From Heligmosomoides polygyrus polygyrus (taxonomy: Eukaryota > Nematoda > Chromadorea > Rhabditida > Heligmosomidae), in assembly GCA_947396885.1 (NCBI GenBank), contig OX377202.1:16182001-16246000 (forward strand): a stretch of DNA of 64,000 bases. Direction: 5' to 3'. Below the pieces are notes generated by a model that was not told where the DNA came from, searched no databases, and worked only from the letters and a program-made list of their open reading frames with translations. The position numbers and the translations under genes were made by a program. Below are positions 10,104-20,366 of the stretch, one piece after another (the stretch's first letter is position 1; the number at the start of each line of letters is the position of its first letter).

Positions 10104-11384
10104 CTAGGTTGGTGCATAAGTTCTTGAACATTTGATCTCTCCTGAATTGAAAGCGCATTTTCCCCGCCAAATTTCTCACATCTATCAGCGCGTAAACGAT
10201 CGATCGATAGAGAAGGGAAAGGCCTACAAAACTGTTCCTAACATTTACTTCTGCGTTGTTAATGTCAGCTATTATGGCTAAGCAATTCATCCCAACTGAG
10301 ACGCATATTCGGCACGTCATGTTATTCCTGCATCAATCTGGCCTCAATGCCAACGAATCGTGTGGTCGCCTAAGGGATGTTTACATTGAGAGTGCTCCCG
10401 CTCGAAGTACTGTGTACCAGTGGTTCTCGAAGTTTGCAGTTGGTAAATTCTCCGTTGAAGTTATTGAACGAGAAGGGCGCCAGATGACACTGGATTTGGA
10501 CGGCCTCCGAAGCAGAGTGGAAGCGGACCCTTACCAAACCACTCGCGAACTATCAAGCACTCTTGGTGTTAGTCACTCAACAGTCGTTCGAGGATTGAAG
10601 ACGATTGGCAAGGTGCAAAAATTGGGTCGCTGGGTACCGCACGACTTGACACAACATGACATGGATCGCAGAGCCGATGTCGCTCTGTCGCTCCTTACCC
10701 TCAGACGTACCCACGGATGGCTGGACAACCTTGTCACCGGGGATGAGAAGTGGATACGCTACTCTAATTATCACCGGCGTGCACAGTGGGTTGACGCAAC
10801 TGGAGAGGCAGAGGACGTTCCGAAAGCCGACCTTCACGTGAAAAAGGTGATGCTCTGCATTTGGTGGAGCGTTCTTGGCGTAGAATACTGGGAGCTGCCG
10901 GACGAAGGGACAACAGTGACGGCAGAGGTTTACGTCAACCATCTGAGGAAGTTGAGGGCCCACCTTCAAACCACACGAGGAGAGCAGGTGAAGGTGTATT
11001 TTCAACACGACAACGCTAGACCGCATAATGCTAGAGCGATGGCGGCTGAGTTGGCGGACTACGGATGGACCGCTCTTCCACATCCACCTTACTCATCAGA
11101 TTATCATTTGCTCCTTCTGATTGTCATTTGTTTTCAAGCCTTCAACGCTATTTGGACGGCCAGCAATTTAGGAACCGAGAGGATGTCAAGGGGGCACTGC
11201 TCACATTTTTCGAATCACAACCGGCCACGTTTTGGAGAAAAGGCATCCATGACTTACCAGCACGTTGGCGAAAGAAAATTGATGTAAAGGGTGGTTACCT
11301 CAAATGATTTGATATTGTTGTTCGTATGTTGTGATAATAAATATTTCATGCCCCAAATATCCGAGAACTTATGCACCAACCTAA
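10104..11384 (+). mobile_element. Mariner-family DNA transposon, full length
   Basis: A 1281-bp element with near-identical terminal inverted repeats (left begins CTAGGTTGGTGCATAAGTTC, right reads TTAGGTTGGTGCATAAGTTC on the minus strand), flanked by TA at 10102-10103 and 11385-11386. It contains one transposase gene on the plus strand. Size, TIRs and TA target are those of mariner elements such as the bandit type known from hookworms. That subgroup placement is from memory and unverified. Intact ends but a damaged gene suggest a fairly recent, non-autonomous insertion just downstream of pfs-2. Confidence 0.9.
10256..11307 (+). pseudogene. Mariner transposase, frameshifted before the third catalytic Asp
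   Basis: The start near 10256-10274 opens MLMSAIMAKQFIPTETHIRH and an HTH DNA-binding half (YQWFSKFAVGKFSVE, HSTVVRGLKTIGKVQKLGRW). The catalytic domain shows the first Asp in TGDEKW and the second in QHDNARPH. In family members the third Asp of D34D lies in a YSPDLAPSDYHLF-like motif. Here the reading frame gives YSSDYHLLLL and then runs off, while LAPSDCHLFSSLQRYLDGQQ continues in a different frame (from about 11113) to the stop at 11305-11307. A small local insertion of TATCAT-like sequence with net frame change at 11100-11113 explains this. The enzyme as encoded would lack a complete DDD triad. It is otherwise full length (about 345 residues). Confidence 0.85.
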
Positions 11385-11390
11385 TATTCA

Positions 11391-12190
11391 CAGAGTCGAG
11401 CGCGGTCGGCCTTCCCATTTTTGGTATATGCCCTCAGCAGCTCACCTATTTAAATGCACTAAACCGCCTTTATCACCTGTCGATCTGTTGATTATCGAGT
11501 TGCTCGAGTGGGCGCCAGCAGCGTCTCCATTCGTCCCTACCACGTGCCAAAGTGCTCCAATGGATCGAGCTCTCTTGAGAAACACGAAGAGCGGCATATC
11601 GTTCGTTCAGGTTTTTCACGAAGTCCGACGAACGGCGTTGGTGAACGTCCTGGTGTCCTCTTCACATCTCAGGAATCCATCCAGTCATTGACGGTTCTTG
11701 TCCAGCGGGTACCCGCGAGGCGCATTACGTGGGCCACCTAATTTTCGACGACTTCGCCCATTCGACAGTATCCCTGATCTTCGAACGCCATACAAGGTGC
11801 TCGTATGGAATCTGCTTTCGTTGCTCAGTGGGAGTTCGCGGCCGAGTTCTGCGCTCCTCGAGCGGCGAAGCGCATACGGCTGAAACAACGCGCAAAAAAC
11901 GCGCAATGTTGTGTAGACGTCAAAACCTTCCAGATGTCAGATAGTTGAAATGCAAGGATACCACGACGCAGGAGAACCAAACCCCGACATCTCTCGCATC
12001 AACCAACCCCGCTACGCACTGCACCACGACCCGCTTGACAGAAGGGTCACCGTGGGCTTTCAAGAGATCGATCTAATGTCAGCGTGCACGCCGACGCGAT
12101 TTCTAATCTAGGAGGGCGCAAACAGCAAAAGTCTCGGCGCGACCCGCACTGCGGTTACGGTGAGCCGGTCCTGATATCCGTCGTTTATAA
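11391..12190. repeat. Unclassified repeat-like, GC-richer region
   Basis: Bases 11455-11535 (GAGTTGCTCGAGTGGGCGCC, then AGCGTCTCCATT) reappear on the opposite strand at about 41085-41150, and CACCTAATTTTCGACG at about 11740 recurs near 3500. The region therefore holds dispersed repeats. No conserved protein was recognised. Confidence 0.35.
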
Positions 12191-12660
12191 TTGTCTTAAT
12201 AAAAAAAAACAAGTAAGGATATGAAGGACACAAAGGAAAATAAAATAACAAGAGAGAGAGAGAGGAGAAGAAAATAGAGAAGATTATAGAAAAAACATGA
12301 GAAAGTTCGTTTCGCCACTTCCTTCAGACGAACCTTTGTTTTTTGCTACTCCCGTGGCTCTTCAGTGAAGAAGAGGAGCATTAAATAAGACTTTGTTTAA
12401 TTCTGTCATTAATTTTAAATTTGGCACATTATTATGATTTTTTATTTGTTCAATTATATTTCATATAAATATGTTTTATATAAATATGTTTTGATGACTT
12501 ATAAGTTAAGTTATAGGTTCGAGAATTTGCTTCTTTAACTAACGGTCTGTAGTGCATAAATATGTTAAACAATAAATGATCAGCTTACCATTCCAATGCT
12601 GCCTTTATGCATTCTGTAGGTATGAATTGGCCAAATAAATAAGGAACAAAAGACATCTGA
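12191..12660. other. AT-rich stretch with a GA microsatellite
   Basis: A simple (GA)n tract lies at about 12251-12270 and poly-A at about 12200. Nothing else is recognised before the polyadenylation signal of the minus-strand gene at 12670. Confidence 0.5.
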
Positions 12661-12669
12661 TACTACACC

Positions 12670-12675
12670 TTTATT
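12670..12675 (-). terminator. AATAAA polyadenylation signal
   Basis: The plus strand reads TTTATT, so the transcript carries AATAAA, 32 nt after the stop codon (12707-12709) of the minus-strand membrane-protein gene. Spacing fits a nematode 3' UTR. Confidence 0.55.
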
Positions 12676-12706
12676 ATATACTCTATAGCGCATAACAACA
12701 CGCAAT

Positions 12707-15700
12707 TTATTCTCCTTTAGCACTTTCCACCTTGCTGTCCTCCCCGTACTTGACCTTGACGTGGATAATATCTTGCGAGGAGCGCCTGAAATATGCGTCT
12801 TTGAATAATACTCAGGGTTAAGCCTCTCACTTCTTTTCACTTGTTTTCTTTCCACACCCTTATGACTAACTACATGTGCAGCTCATGTAGTTTTATACTG
12901 GGCAATCCCGAAGAACTCACTTGAAAATTTCAGCGAAACAGAACATCACGATCGGAAACATAGCGTCGGCATAGAGAATTGTGGCGGCTAGTCCGAAGAC
13001 GAAAACGACGAATACCTGAAACTATCCATTGAAATTTTAGTCCGTGTCGCGAATGTAGACAGCATTGGGAACAGGGAGCGCCCCAGCTAACCAGGCCGTA
13101 TTGAATGGATGTGCTATTCAAAGAGCGCCTGTGTGGCAGGGACCCTGATTGGCTGGATGATTTTGTGCAGTCGGTTCTCTGCTTATGGCTGGCTGGCGTA
13201 TTCCCACTTCCCAAGGCTGCTCACTTTCGCGACATTGACCGACTTTTCTTGTGCAACCCTTGGAGGATAGCACATAAATATACCACCGGGTTCTTTATAG
13301 ATTTGAGCGCAATGGATTGTCTTGGCCGTTGAAACGGAAACGAAGTGCTGGGTTGGACCAAAAGTTCCGTCATTTAAGAGCATTGCATTTTTACGGTAAG
13401 TTTCAGATTCCACGGTTTGACAGTTTTCGTACTAGTATGTAGAGAAGAACATGCAGCTTCGATAAAACATATAAGATGTCTTAAAGGATAAAGGATAAAG
13501 AAAGTCATTACTCATTCTCTTTAGGGATGCGCCACGTATCTTATAATACTTCTACGGAATGTCCTGGAGATGATCTGAATGCGTATTTGGTCATACAATG
13601 ACTTGCGGTAGCCAGCCGATGAACATGTTAGTGTTTTATCCTTCCCAGACAAGTCTGATACCCCGAAGGGATGGAAGGCTTGGATGGCTGGGCGGGAAAT
13701 GCGAACCAGAAACCTGATATCGGGTGCGCGCGACAGCCGGCGCCTCCTCCGACTGCGCCACACTCGTCCCCAACAATGAATCTTATAACGTTAAAGATCT
13801 TAAACCTCTTTTCGGTAAAATCTGGAATCAGGATTTTTTGCATTCTAGGGCATTTATTTATATGTAGCTTGAATCTCAGGCACGCCAAGACAGAATTAAA
13901 CGGAAATTTGGGTGCTTTGTTGGCGAAAATTGTGTATGTTAGTGCAGTGCTAAGTTATTGACAAGAAACACGAGAGGTGCAGAACTCCAATGATTGAAGA
14001 ACTTGTTGTCCACACTAGGCGATCTCTCAAGAAGAATAGCAAATGAAAAGCCCCAATGGTTTTTGTATAAAATAGCCCCAGGAGAATTGAAGAAATTTAA
14101 AAATATTCTTCTTAGCCGTCTATTTGCATTTAAAAATTAAAAGATGATGATATGGTCTGTACTCCACGATCTGACGTCTCAACAGATATGGCTGTCAAGA
14201 CCGCCAACCGCAACGACAAATTTCTTTATTTAGTAAAAAGATAACAGGCACGTTATTTCAAAGAGTAAACGAGTGTTAGAAAGAGTGAATTATATTAATA
14301 GCATAAAACATTTAGCGGTTTGTAAAAAATAGGGAAAATTAGCCTTCTGAGACCACTGCGAAGCTTCTGGTCATTCTAACAAGGGAAGGGTCTAAAGCTT
14401 ATGTCTGAACGGGGAGAGCGAGTCATATAGGAAGAATCCCCACCCTTCAGCTAGCATAGGAATGTGTTTATTTTTTGCCAACTCGTTAAGCCCAAGGAGT
14501 AGGGGGACCTTGAAGTTACAATGGGAATGGGCGCCTCACAGTTCGTCGTGGGTCATGTATGACCGTGATGCCTCTGCTGGTAAGCGGCTCGAAGCGCAGC
14601 GTAAGGGACGTTGCTTCGTGTGAGAAGGATTGGGGGTTCGGTTCTTCCGCACTGCTGTATTTTGCATTTCGACTGGCTGGTTGAGATTTGGGGGATTCTG
14701 ACGTCTATACCACTTTCAGACGTTTTCTGCGCATTTACCAACTGTACACTGTTGAGGGTACCGTTCCTGCGACTTGTTTATTACTGACCGCTTTTTTAAC
14801 CACAACGTCTTCGTCAACTTCGTTTACGAGGACGTTGTGGTTAAAAAACCCTGGAAGTCCTTGAGTATGCTGGCCATTCGCTCGGTCGGCCAACTTGATT
14901 TCTTCACTCGAAGGTTCCTTGTCTAAAGGTGCCCACACATCGGCGTGAGCAGGTCGATCACCACTCGAGCATCGGCGGACATTGTTGGTGTTAGGTTTTA
15001 GAAAACCTTCATCATACCCCAGATGACAGGCAAACATGAGGGAAAAAGTGTATCGATTCCGTTTAGATTAATTTAGGCTTGGGTTTTTTGTTTAGGTTTT
15101 TCGTTGTTTAGGCTTTCCACAGACCTCGTTTCTCATTTGAACCATCTCCAGCGTCACATCTTGGTCTCTTTTGAAAATCCGAGCAGGATGGTTTTTCCTG
15201 AGGTGATTGATCCATGTATGGAAACACACTGTGAGGAGCCTGTAGCCCCTTATTGTGGCCTGTGCTGCCTCATTCACTTTGTATTTGTGTATCACTGATG
15301 TTGAACATTTATACATCACCATGTTGAATACCACAACGTACCGCTGGAAAAATACGCAGAAAACGTCTGAAAATGGTATAGACGTCAGAATCCCCAAATC
15401 TCAACCAGTTAGTTGAAATGCAAAAATACAGCACCTTGGGAGAACCGAACCCCCACCTTACTCGCACGAAACAACGCCACTTCCACTGCGCTCCGAGCCG
15501 CTTGTCAGCGGAGACATCGCGGGCGTACAAGACCCCGAAACTCGTGATGCGGCGTATTCCATTGTACTTAGTAGATGCCGCGAAATACTGAATAAACATG
15601 GCGCAATCTCGAGATGTCTTAGAGAGAAAAATCATTTCAAATTCTGCGCCCAAACGACCACTCAACCTACGACTGGAATTAGCCGAATGATCGATGGTGT

Positions 15701-16327
15701 ACATGCATGAGCAATCACGAGTTCGACTCCTGGCTCCGACAAGCCTGCAGAAACTGTAAAATGACAATGGTTTACAAGTCCGACTCTGGTTGATCGACCA
15801 GTTGATGTAAAACCACGTTACAAACCACGCTTCAAACGCGCAAATCAGGTAGCCTAGAAATGTTCGCTCAGCTAAAAGCTGAGAACGTCCGGTGGTTCAA
15901 GAAGTGCACAAATTTACTACATAGTACATCTCAGGATTTTGCTCGCCAGATTGTGTCACTTCTCGGACTTTCAGCAGGGAGCCAAAGAACAGGTTACGAA
16001 GGGAATAGATAACTGGTACGGTCGCTGCTTTGACTGGCTGGCTCCTCCCACACTGAGTCCCATGCATCCCGTAGGCCAGACGCCCAATATGTACCGCGGC
16101 GTGATCAGAGAGCGTAGCGTATTTATTTTCTTTTTTCAACAGAGAGTTCTCAATCAAAACTGTGCACTGACCACGATCAGATGAAAAATGTAGTAGAGTG
16201 GAGACACCGGCGAGGGCAACACGGGAATGAGACTGTTGCAGAACGAGATGATCTTGAAGCCCGGAAGTGCAGCGGCGATCACAACAGTGAAGAGAAGCAC
16301 CACGGTCATAGGAAGGTTGATCTTCAT
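12707..16327 (-). CDS. Small multi-pass membrane protein, possibly amino-acid-permease-like (5' end uncertain)
   Basis: Three exons on the minus strand, 16327-16172, 13015-12921 and 12785-12707, join in matching phases (0, then 2/1) to give 109 residues. They begin at an ATG that directly follows a TTTGCAG acceptor. That ATG may be a trans-spliced start or an internal exon boundary. Hydrophobic segments lie at about residues 4-24 (LPMTVVLLFTVVIAAALPGF), 44-70 (YYIFHLIV joined to VFVVFVFGLAATILYA) and 72-83 (DAMFPIVMFCFAEIF), followed by a charged tail ending YGEDSKVESAKGE. The alternation of helices loosely recalls the C-terminal end of AAAP/SLC36-type transporters, but I do not recognise the family with confidence. 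The 3.2-kb intron holds a SINE and a foldback element. An AATAAA follows the stop. Confidence 0.5.
13482..13770 (-). repeat. tRNA-derived SINE, copy 2
   Basis: A full-length copy in reverse orientation. Read on the minus strand it opens with an A-box-like GGCGCAGTCGGAGGAGG, a B-box-like GGTTCGCATTTCC, the shared body and a (TTTATCC)n tail at 13500-13482. It lies inside the long intron of the minus-strand membrane-protein gene, in the same orientation as that gene. Confidence 0.75.
14384..15567. mobile_element. Foldback element FB-B copy 1, right arm truncated
   Basis: The left arm begins GAAGGGTCTAAAGCTTATGT and is repeated in reverse complement on the right (for example GACGTCTATACCACTTTCAG near 14700 against its complement near 15370). 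Arms include a tRNA-like patch with GGGGTTCGGTTCTTCC near 14632. The right arm breaks off near 15567, where a full element would continue to a mirror of the left end. FB-B copy 2 lies at 29571-32412. The right arm carries the AN1-like segment described separately. Confidence 0.65.
15215..15298 (+). pseudogene. AN1-like Cys/His segment in FB-B copy 1
   Basis: The plus-strand frame reads MVFPEVIDPCMETHCEEPVA, then PYCGLCCLIHFVFVYH and a stop. It aligns with 30640-30732 and, on the minus strand, with 30103-30005. The spacing resembles an AN1 zinc finger, but cysteines around PYCGLCC are partly lost in this copy, so it cannot fold as a normal finger. It looks like a decayed captured exon or part of a transposase. 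Confidence 0.35.
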
Positions 16328-16429
16328 CTGCAAACTTCATATCTACTATATCAGTAACTACCATATCAGTACGTGCGATGTGGTTTGGTGCAATCCTAGT
16401 TTGGGGACCAACCCTAATTGAGGCAATTG

Positions 16430-17088
16430 CACCACTTGCTTATGACCAATCACTCTCTTAAAGTTGCCCGAAACCCTTCACATCAGGACAGAGTCAGTCA
16501 CTGGGCGCTCGAACGAATTGAGACGAGAAGTGGCAGAGGAGCTTCTGATTCCCTCAAACTATGATTGCACCTGTGAATTCTTCGCAGAAAAGCAGCATAT
16601 AAATCGGAAGGAGTTAGAACGTCGAGTGAAGGGAGGAAAGAGAAATTTGCCCCCGAAGGGCATGGCAGGTCGGTCAGTTGAAATCAGACGGTGGCGGCTG
16701 ATCGATGGGCACTCCAGTGGGGGCAGGAAGCCGGTCTGAAGTGGTGCAAGCGCTGTTCGCGTTCGGTACCTGTGCAGGAGCTCCATTAGGCAGGCGTAGG
16801 CGTTCGGCACTGATGGAGGGCGGTCGGAGCGAGAGTACCGGTAAGCGACTTCCGGTTTGCGCCAGCCGTCTCCTAGGGGTGGCCGCCGCCACGGGTGGTC
16901 AAGGGCAGAATCGGGGAGTATTGCAGGATATCCCCAGTGATTCCAGCGCATTATCGACCTCCTATCAGGTTGGATCGAGAGGCCGGTGCCTTAAATATTT
17001 TCGTTTAAGTTTTGCACTTCACGATCTCATTTTAAGTTTTGGTACCTTTACGTTAGGAAGAACATGTAGTTTTAAATAATATTGAATA
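16430..17088. other. Unique GC-richer stretch without a recognised gene
   Basis: Bases 16670-16950 are GC-rich with overlapping open frames on both strands. None shows a known motif, and codon patterns do not decide between strands. No splice-supported exon chain was found. Confidence 0.3.
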
Positions 17089-17090
17089 TA

Positions 17091-18344
17091 AAGGGTGTCT
17101 CAAAAAATGTATACACTGTTTCAAAGGTGACAACTTTGCTCACAATAAGGGGACTGAAGAATTTAAGGACTCGTATAAAACCTAAATTAAAAAAAAATTC
17201 TAACACATGAGAGGTACAGAATGCGCCATGCACTTGTCTGAAATTTTATGTTTTACCCTCGATTGATTGTGTTCCTTTAATAACTTCTCCGCAAAGTGAC
17301 CGTTTCTTCAGTTTTATGTTTGTTTTAAGGTTTAAAACTTAAAAACGCACCACAGTTTGCAAGTAATGCAGGGTTTACTAAAAAAAAAATGCAGGTTCTA
17401 TTTCGAAAGTTCTAAAATTGCTGCTAGTAAAGCTTTTGGAGATGTTTGAAACTTACATGAAACGCAGGGTAACGAGATTTCTGCGACGTGAAAATAGTCA
17501 AGATTGCGCCATGCCCAGTCCCAAACGTGACATTTCAGACTCGATCGATTGTACATGGGCTGCGTGCACGTTACAATCTTGTTACTACTTGCCCACATTA
17601 ACCTGTGCTGAGCTTCTTTTAACGTTTTCCGTCGTCCAGTAGCTGCAACTATGCCGATTAACTTTTCCATTTAGCTGTTCCAGCTGTTTTTGTTTAGCTG
17701 TTCCACTTGAATGCTGTTTCATCAGTCCACAGAATCCGTCTAGGAAAATGGGGTTTCTGCTCACATTTATATTGTGCAATCAATGAACATACATGTCTCA
17801 TTCTTTCACATGATTGTCAACTTTTGAACGTTAAAAAAACAGCACATGTTAATCTGGCCAAGTAGTAACAAGATTGTAACGAGCATTCAGCCCATGCACA
17901 ATCAATCTAGTCTGAAATGCAAGGTTTCAGGCAGGTGCATGGCGCAATGTTGTCTGTTTACATGCAGTAAAGATCTCGTCACCCTATGCTTCCATATGAG
18001 CTTTAAATATCTTCAAAAGATTCACTAGCAGCAATGTTACAATTTCTACATAGTACCTGCATTTTTTAGGACACCTTTCACTTTTTGCAATCGTAGTGTG
18101 ATTTAAAAAAACCCTAAAAGAAGCACAAATTAAGCCGCACGGCCATTTTGCAACAGGTATTCAACCGAAACACAATCAAATGCAAAACATCAAGCGAGTG
18201 CATGGCGCATTTTACACCGCCCATATGTCAGAAAATTTCTATTTTCCAAAGCTTTTATATGAACGCTTAACTTCTTCAGTTCTTTTTTACTGTGAGCAAA
18301 GTTGGCACCTTTCAAACAGTGTATGCCTTTTTTGAGACACCCTG
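17091..18344. mobile_element. Tc1/mariner-type long-TIR palindromic element
   Basis: A 1254-bp element whose ends (AAGGGTGTCTCAAAAAATGT left, CAGGGTGTCTCAAAAAAGGC read from the right) are flanked by TA at 17089-17090 and 18345-18346. The two halves form one imperfect palindrome of about 600 bp per arm: the GCGCCATGCACTTGTC region near 17223 pairs with 18198-18216, and 17398-17480 pairs with 17965-18050. The central non-palindromic part at about 17690-17765 encodes on the minus strand FPRRILWTDETAFKWNS followed by a stop, a trace of a Tc1/mariner DDE transposase. Confidence 0.7.
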
Positions 18345-18346
18345 TA

Positions 18347-19684
18347 TTTGTGCCGGAGAACGCTAAAATGGATCCATCGCTCTAAGGGGTTTAAATTTTC
18401 CGCTCGTTCAGAAAGCGTACATATTTTTCTTAAGACACTCTGTTTGGATGAGGTTTATGTCCAAACGCTCAAATTTTACCCTGGATGTTGTTTCCTGGTC
18501 GTCGGCAGGTTAGGGCCAAATTCTTTTCTTTACGAGTAGTTCCGCTGCTCAATAAAATAATTAATTGGAACTTCTTGCACCTGTTACTTAGTTCTTTCAA
18601 GGAAGGGCCAGTAAAATTGCGTTTGCAGAGGTGTCCTAAGTTTCTAGTCCTGCTTGTAATCCTAGTTTTCGTTGTTTAGTTTAGTTTTGCTTTTATTCAT
18701 TATCATTTTTTGTGCTTCGGTTCTTGGTTGTGGATGTGTTGCCTAAGCTTGTTGTTCTCGTTATCTCTGTACCACGTAGACTTCATGAATAAATAAATAA
18801 ATGAATAAATAAATAAATAAATAAAATTTAATGTTATCTTTAAGATCTGTCTGTGTGGTAAGAGTTAGGAATCAAACGTAGAACAAGGAAAGGAGATAAA
18901 GCGATGAAAGCACTGGAGGAAACAAAGTCAATGACAGGAAAAAGAAATAGAAGCGGGATGAGGTATACGTGTGTGAAAATACAATTGAATGAGAATCAGA
19001 AAATTAACAGAAAAATAAAGACATTTCAGAGCTAAATATCTTCCAATAAATTTAAAGTAACTGAGGTGGTATCTTTTCAGAATTAGGCCATAAAGCCATA
19101 TTTAGATAACAGCAGAAAACCGAGGAGTTTCTGAGGAGCTCTCATCTAAATACTCTCCTTAGCAGCGGAAAAGCCCGATTTTCGTGTCATGGAGCTTTCT
19201 GGCTTGATTCCCAGAGGCACGAAGTCGAAGCCTAATCGAAATGTAGGCGCTATGTAGACTAATCGTAAGAAGCCACTCCCTCTAAAAATGCCAGCGAAAA
19301 ACGTACATAAGACATCTTAAACTAAAAATAGAAAACCTTAAAATGATGGAGAACCTTCCTCGGAGCATACAATCATTCACAAGAATAGGCAAACGTAAGG
19401 TATAAACGATGCTTGCATAATTTAGCCTAAGGTTTGAGGTAACAAAAATATCCTGCTTAGACGTCTTCATGCAGATGAAAAAGAAACAAGTTTGTTTAGT
19501 CTGAACTCTACGATCCGCCACCACGACAAGTAGAGTCGAGCTCTGCCATTTTTTAGTGGGACAGGAATTACATTTCGAGACTGTAGTTACTTAACTGTAA
19601 CGCAAAAGCGCATAATTGGACACATCGCTATAAAAGGAATGCAAAACACCCACCTTTCCCCAGAAGTCATCCTTCCTTTTAATA
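18347..19684. other. No gene recognised; simple repeat inside
   Basis: AT-rich sequence with an (AATA)n microsatellite at 18788-18823. No coding exon or structured repeat was supported. Confidence 0.45.
18788..18823. repeat. (AATA)n microsatellite
   Basis: Nine or so tetranucleotide units with one interruption (ATGAATA). Confidence 0.9.
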
Positions 19685-19846
19685 TTAGGTTTTTCGGAAA
19701 GTTCTCAGCGTTTTGAGTGCTTCACTTTGAACTACAATAACTTTTTCAAATCTTATCGGATATAGTCGAATAAGCTCGGTTCGAATGAGCGCTCTTTTGC
19801 CAACAGGCCACCAGTCGATTTATAATTTCATCAGCGCTTATTCCAT

Positions 19847-20096
19847 CAGCCCTGTTAATACTTCGCGACAGCTGCGACAAGAGCGCAGCGTGCGCAGAGT
19901 GCGCAGCCAGCGCAGCGCGCGGAAGTATGAACAGGCGACAAGAGTGACAAGAGCAACAAGAGCGGCAAGAGAGACTGGAGCGACGGCGCCGGCGCTGGAG
20001 TATGAACACTTTTCGGCGGCGCGCGCTCGGTTTTAATCGATATGCATGTTTTGCACGGGTGACGAGTCGCTCTTGTCGCGAAGTATGAACAGGCCC
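19847..20096. mobile_element. TTA-target MITE family M1, copy A (inside mariner)
   Basis: A 250-bp element whose right terminus reads GGGCCTGTTCATACTTCGCG on the minus strand and whose left terminus is a decayed AGCCCTGTTAATACTTCGCG. The interior is rich in (G/C)GACAAGAG units and contains TTTTCGGCGGCGCGCGCTCG. It splits the mariner C-terminus between FFAKG and INRLVACWQK. TTA follows the right end. Other copies: 28941-28990, 32745-32845, 34562-34887, 43246-43577. Confidence 0.7.
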
Positions 20097-20366
20097 TTAG
20101 CGAAAAAATTAGGTGGTCGACATTCGACAAAATTCACGAAAGCTGTTTTGCCTTGGTCCTGATTGGTGAAGGTTTTGCCAGCGAGAAAGTTCTGAAAGTG
20201 TTTGAAAAGGTGGTAGTCGGTTGGTGAGAGGTGTGGAGAATATGGCGAGTGAGGCAGAACTTCCACCCTTAATTCGTTCAATTTTCGAATATTGATTTGT
20301 GAAACGTGTGGGCGGCGTTATCGTGCAAAAGAATCGAGCTTCTTCTGTTGACCAATGCTGGCTGAA

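Noticed and set aside
16650..16960. GC-rich open frames on both strands as a gene
   Set aside because: Overlapping frames of similar quality on both strands, no motif, no splice-phase support.
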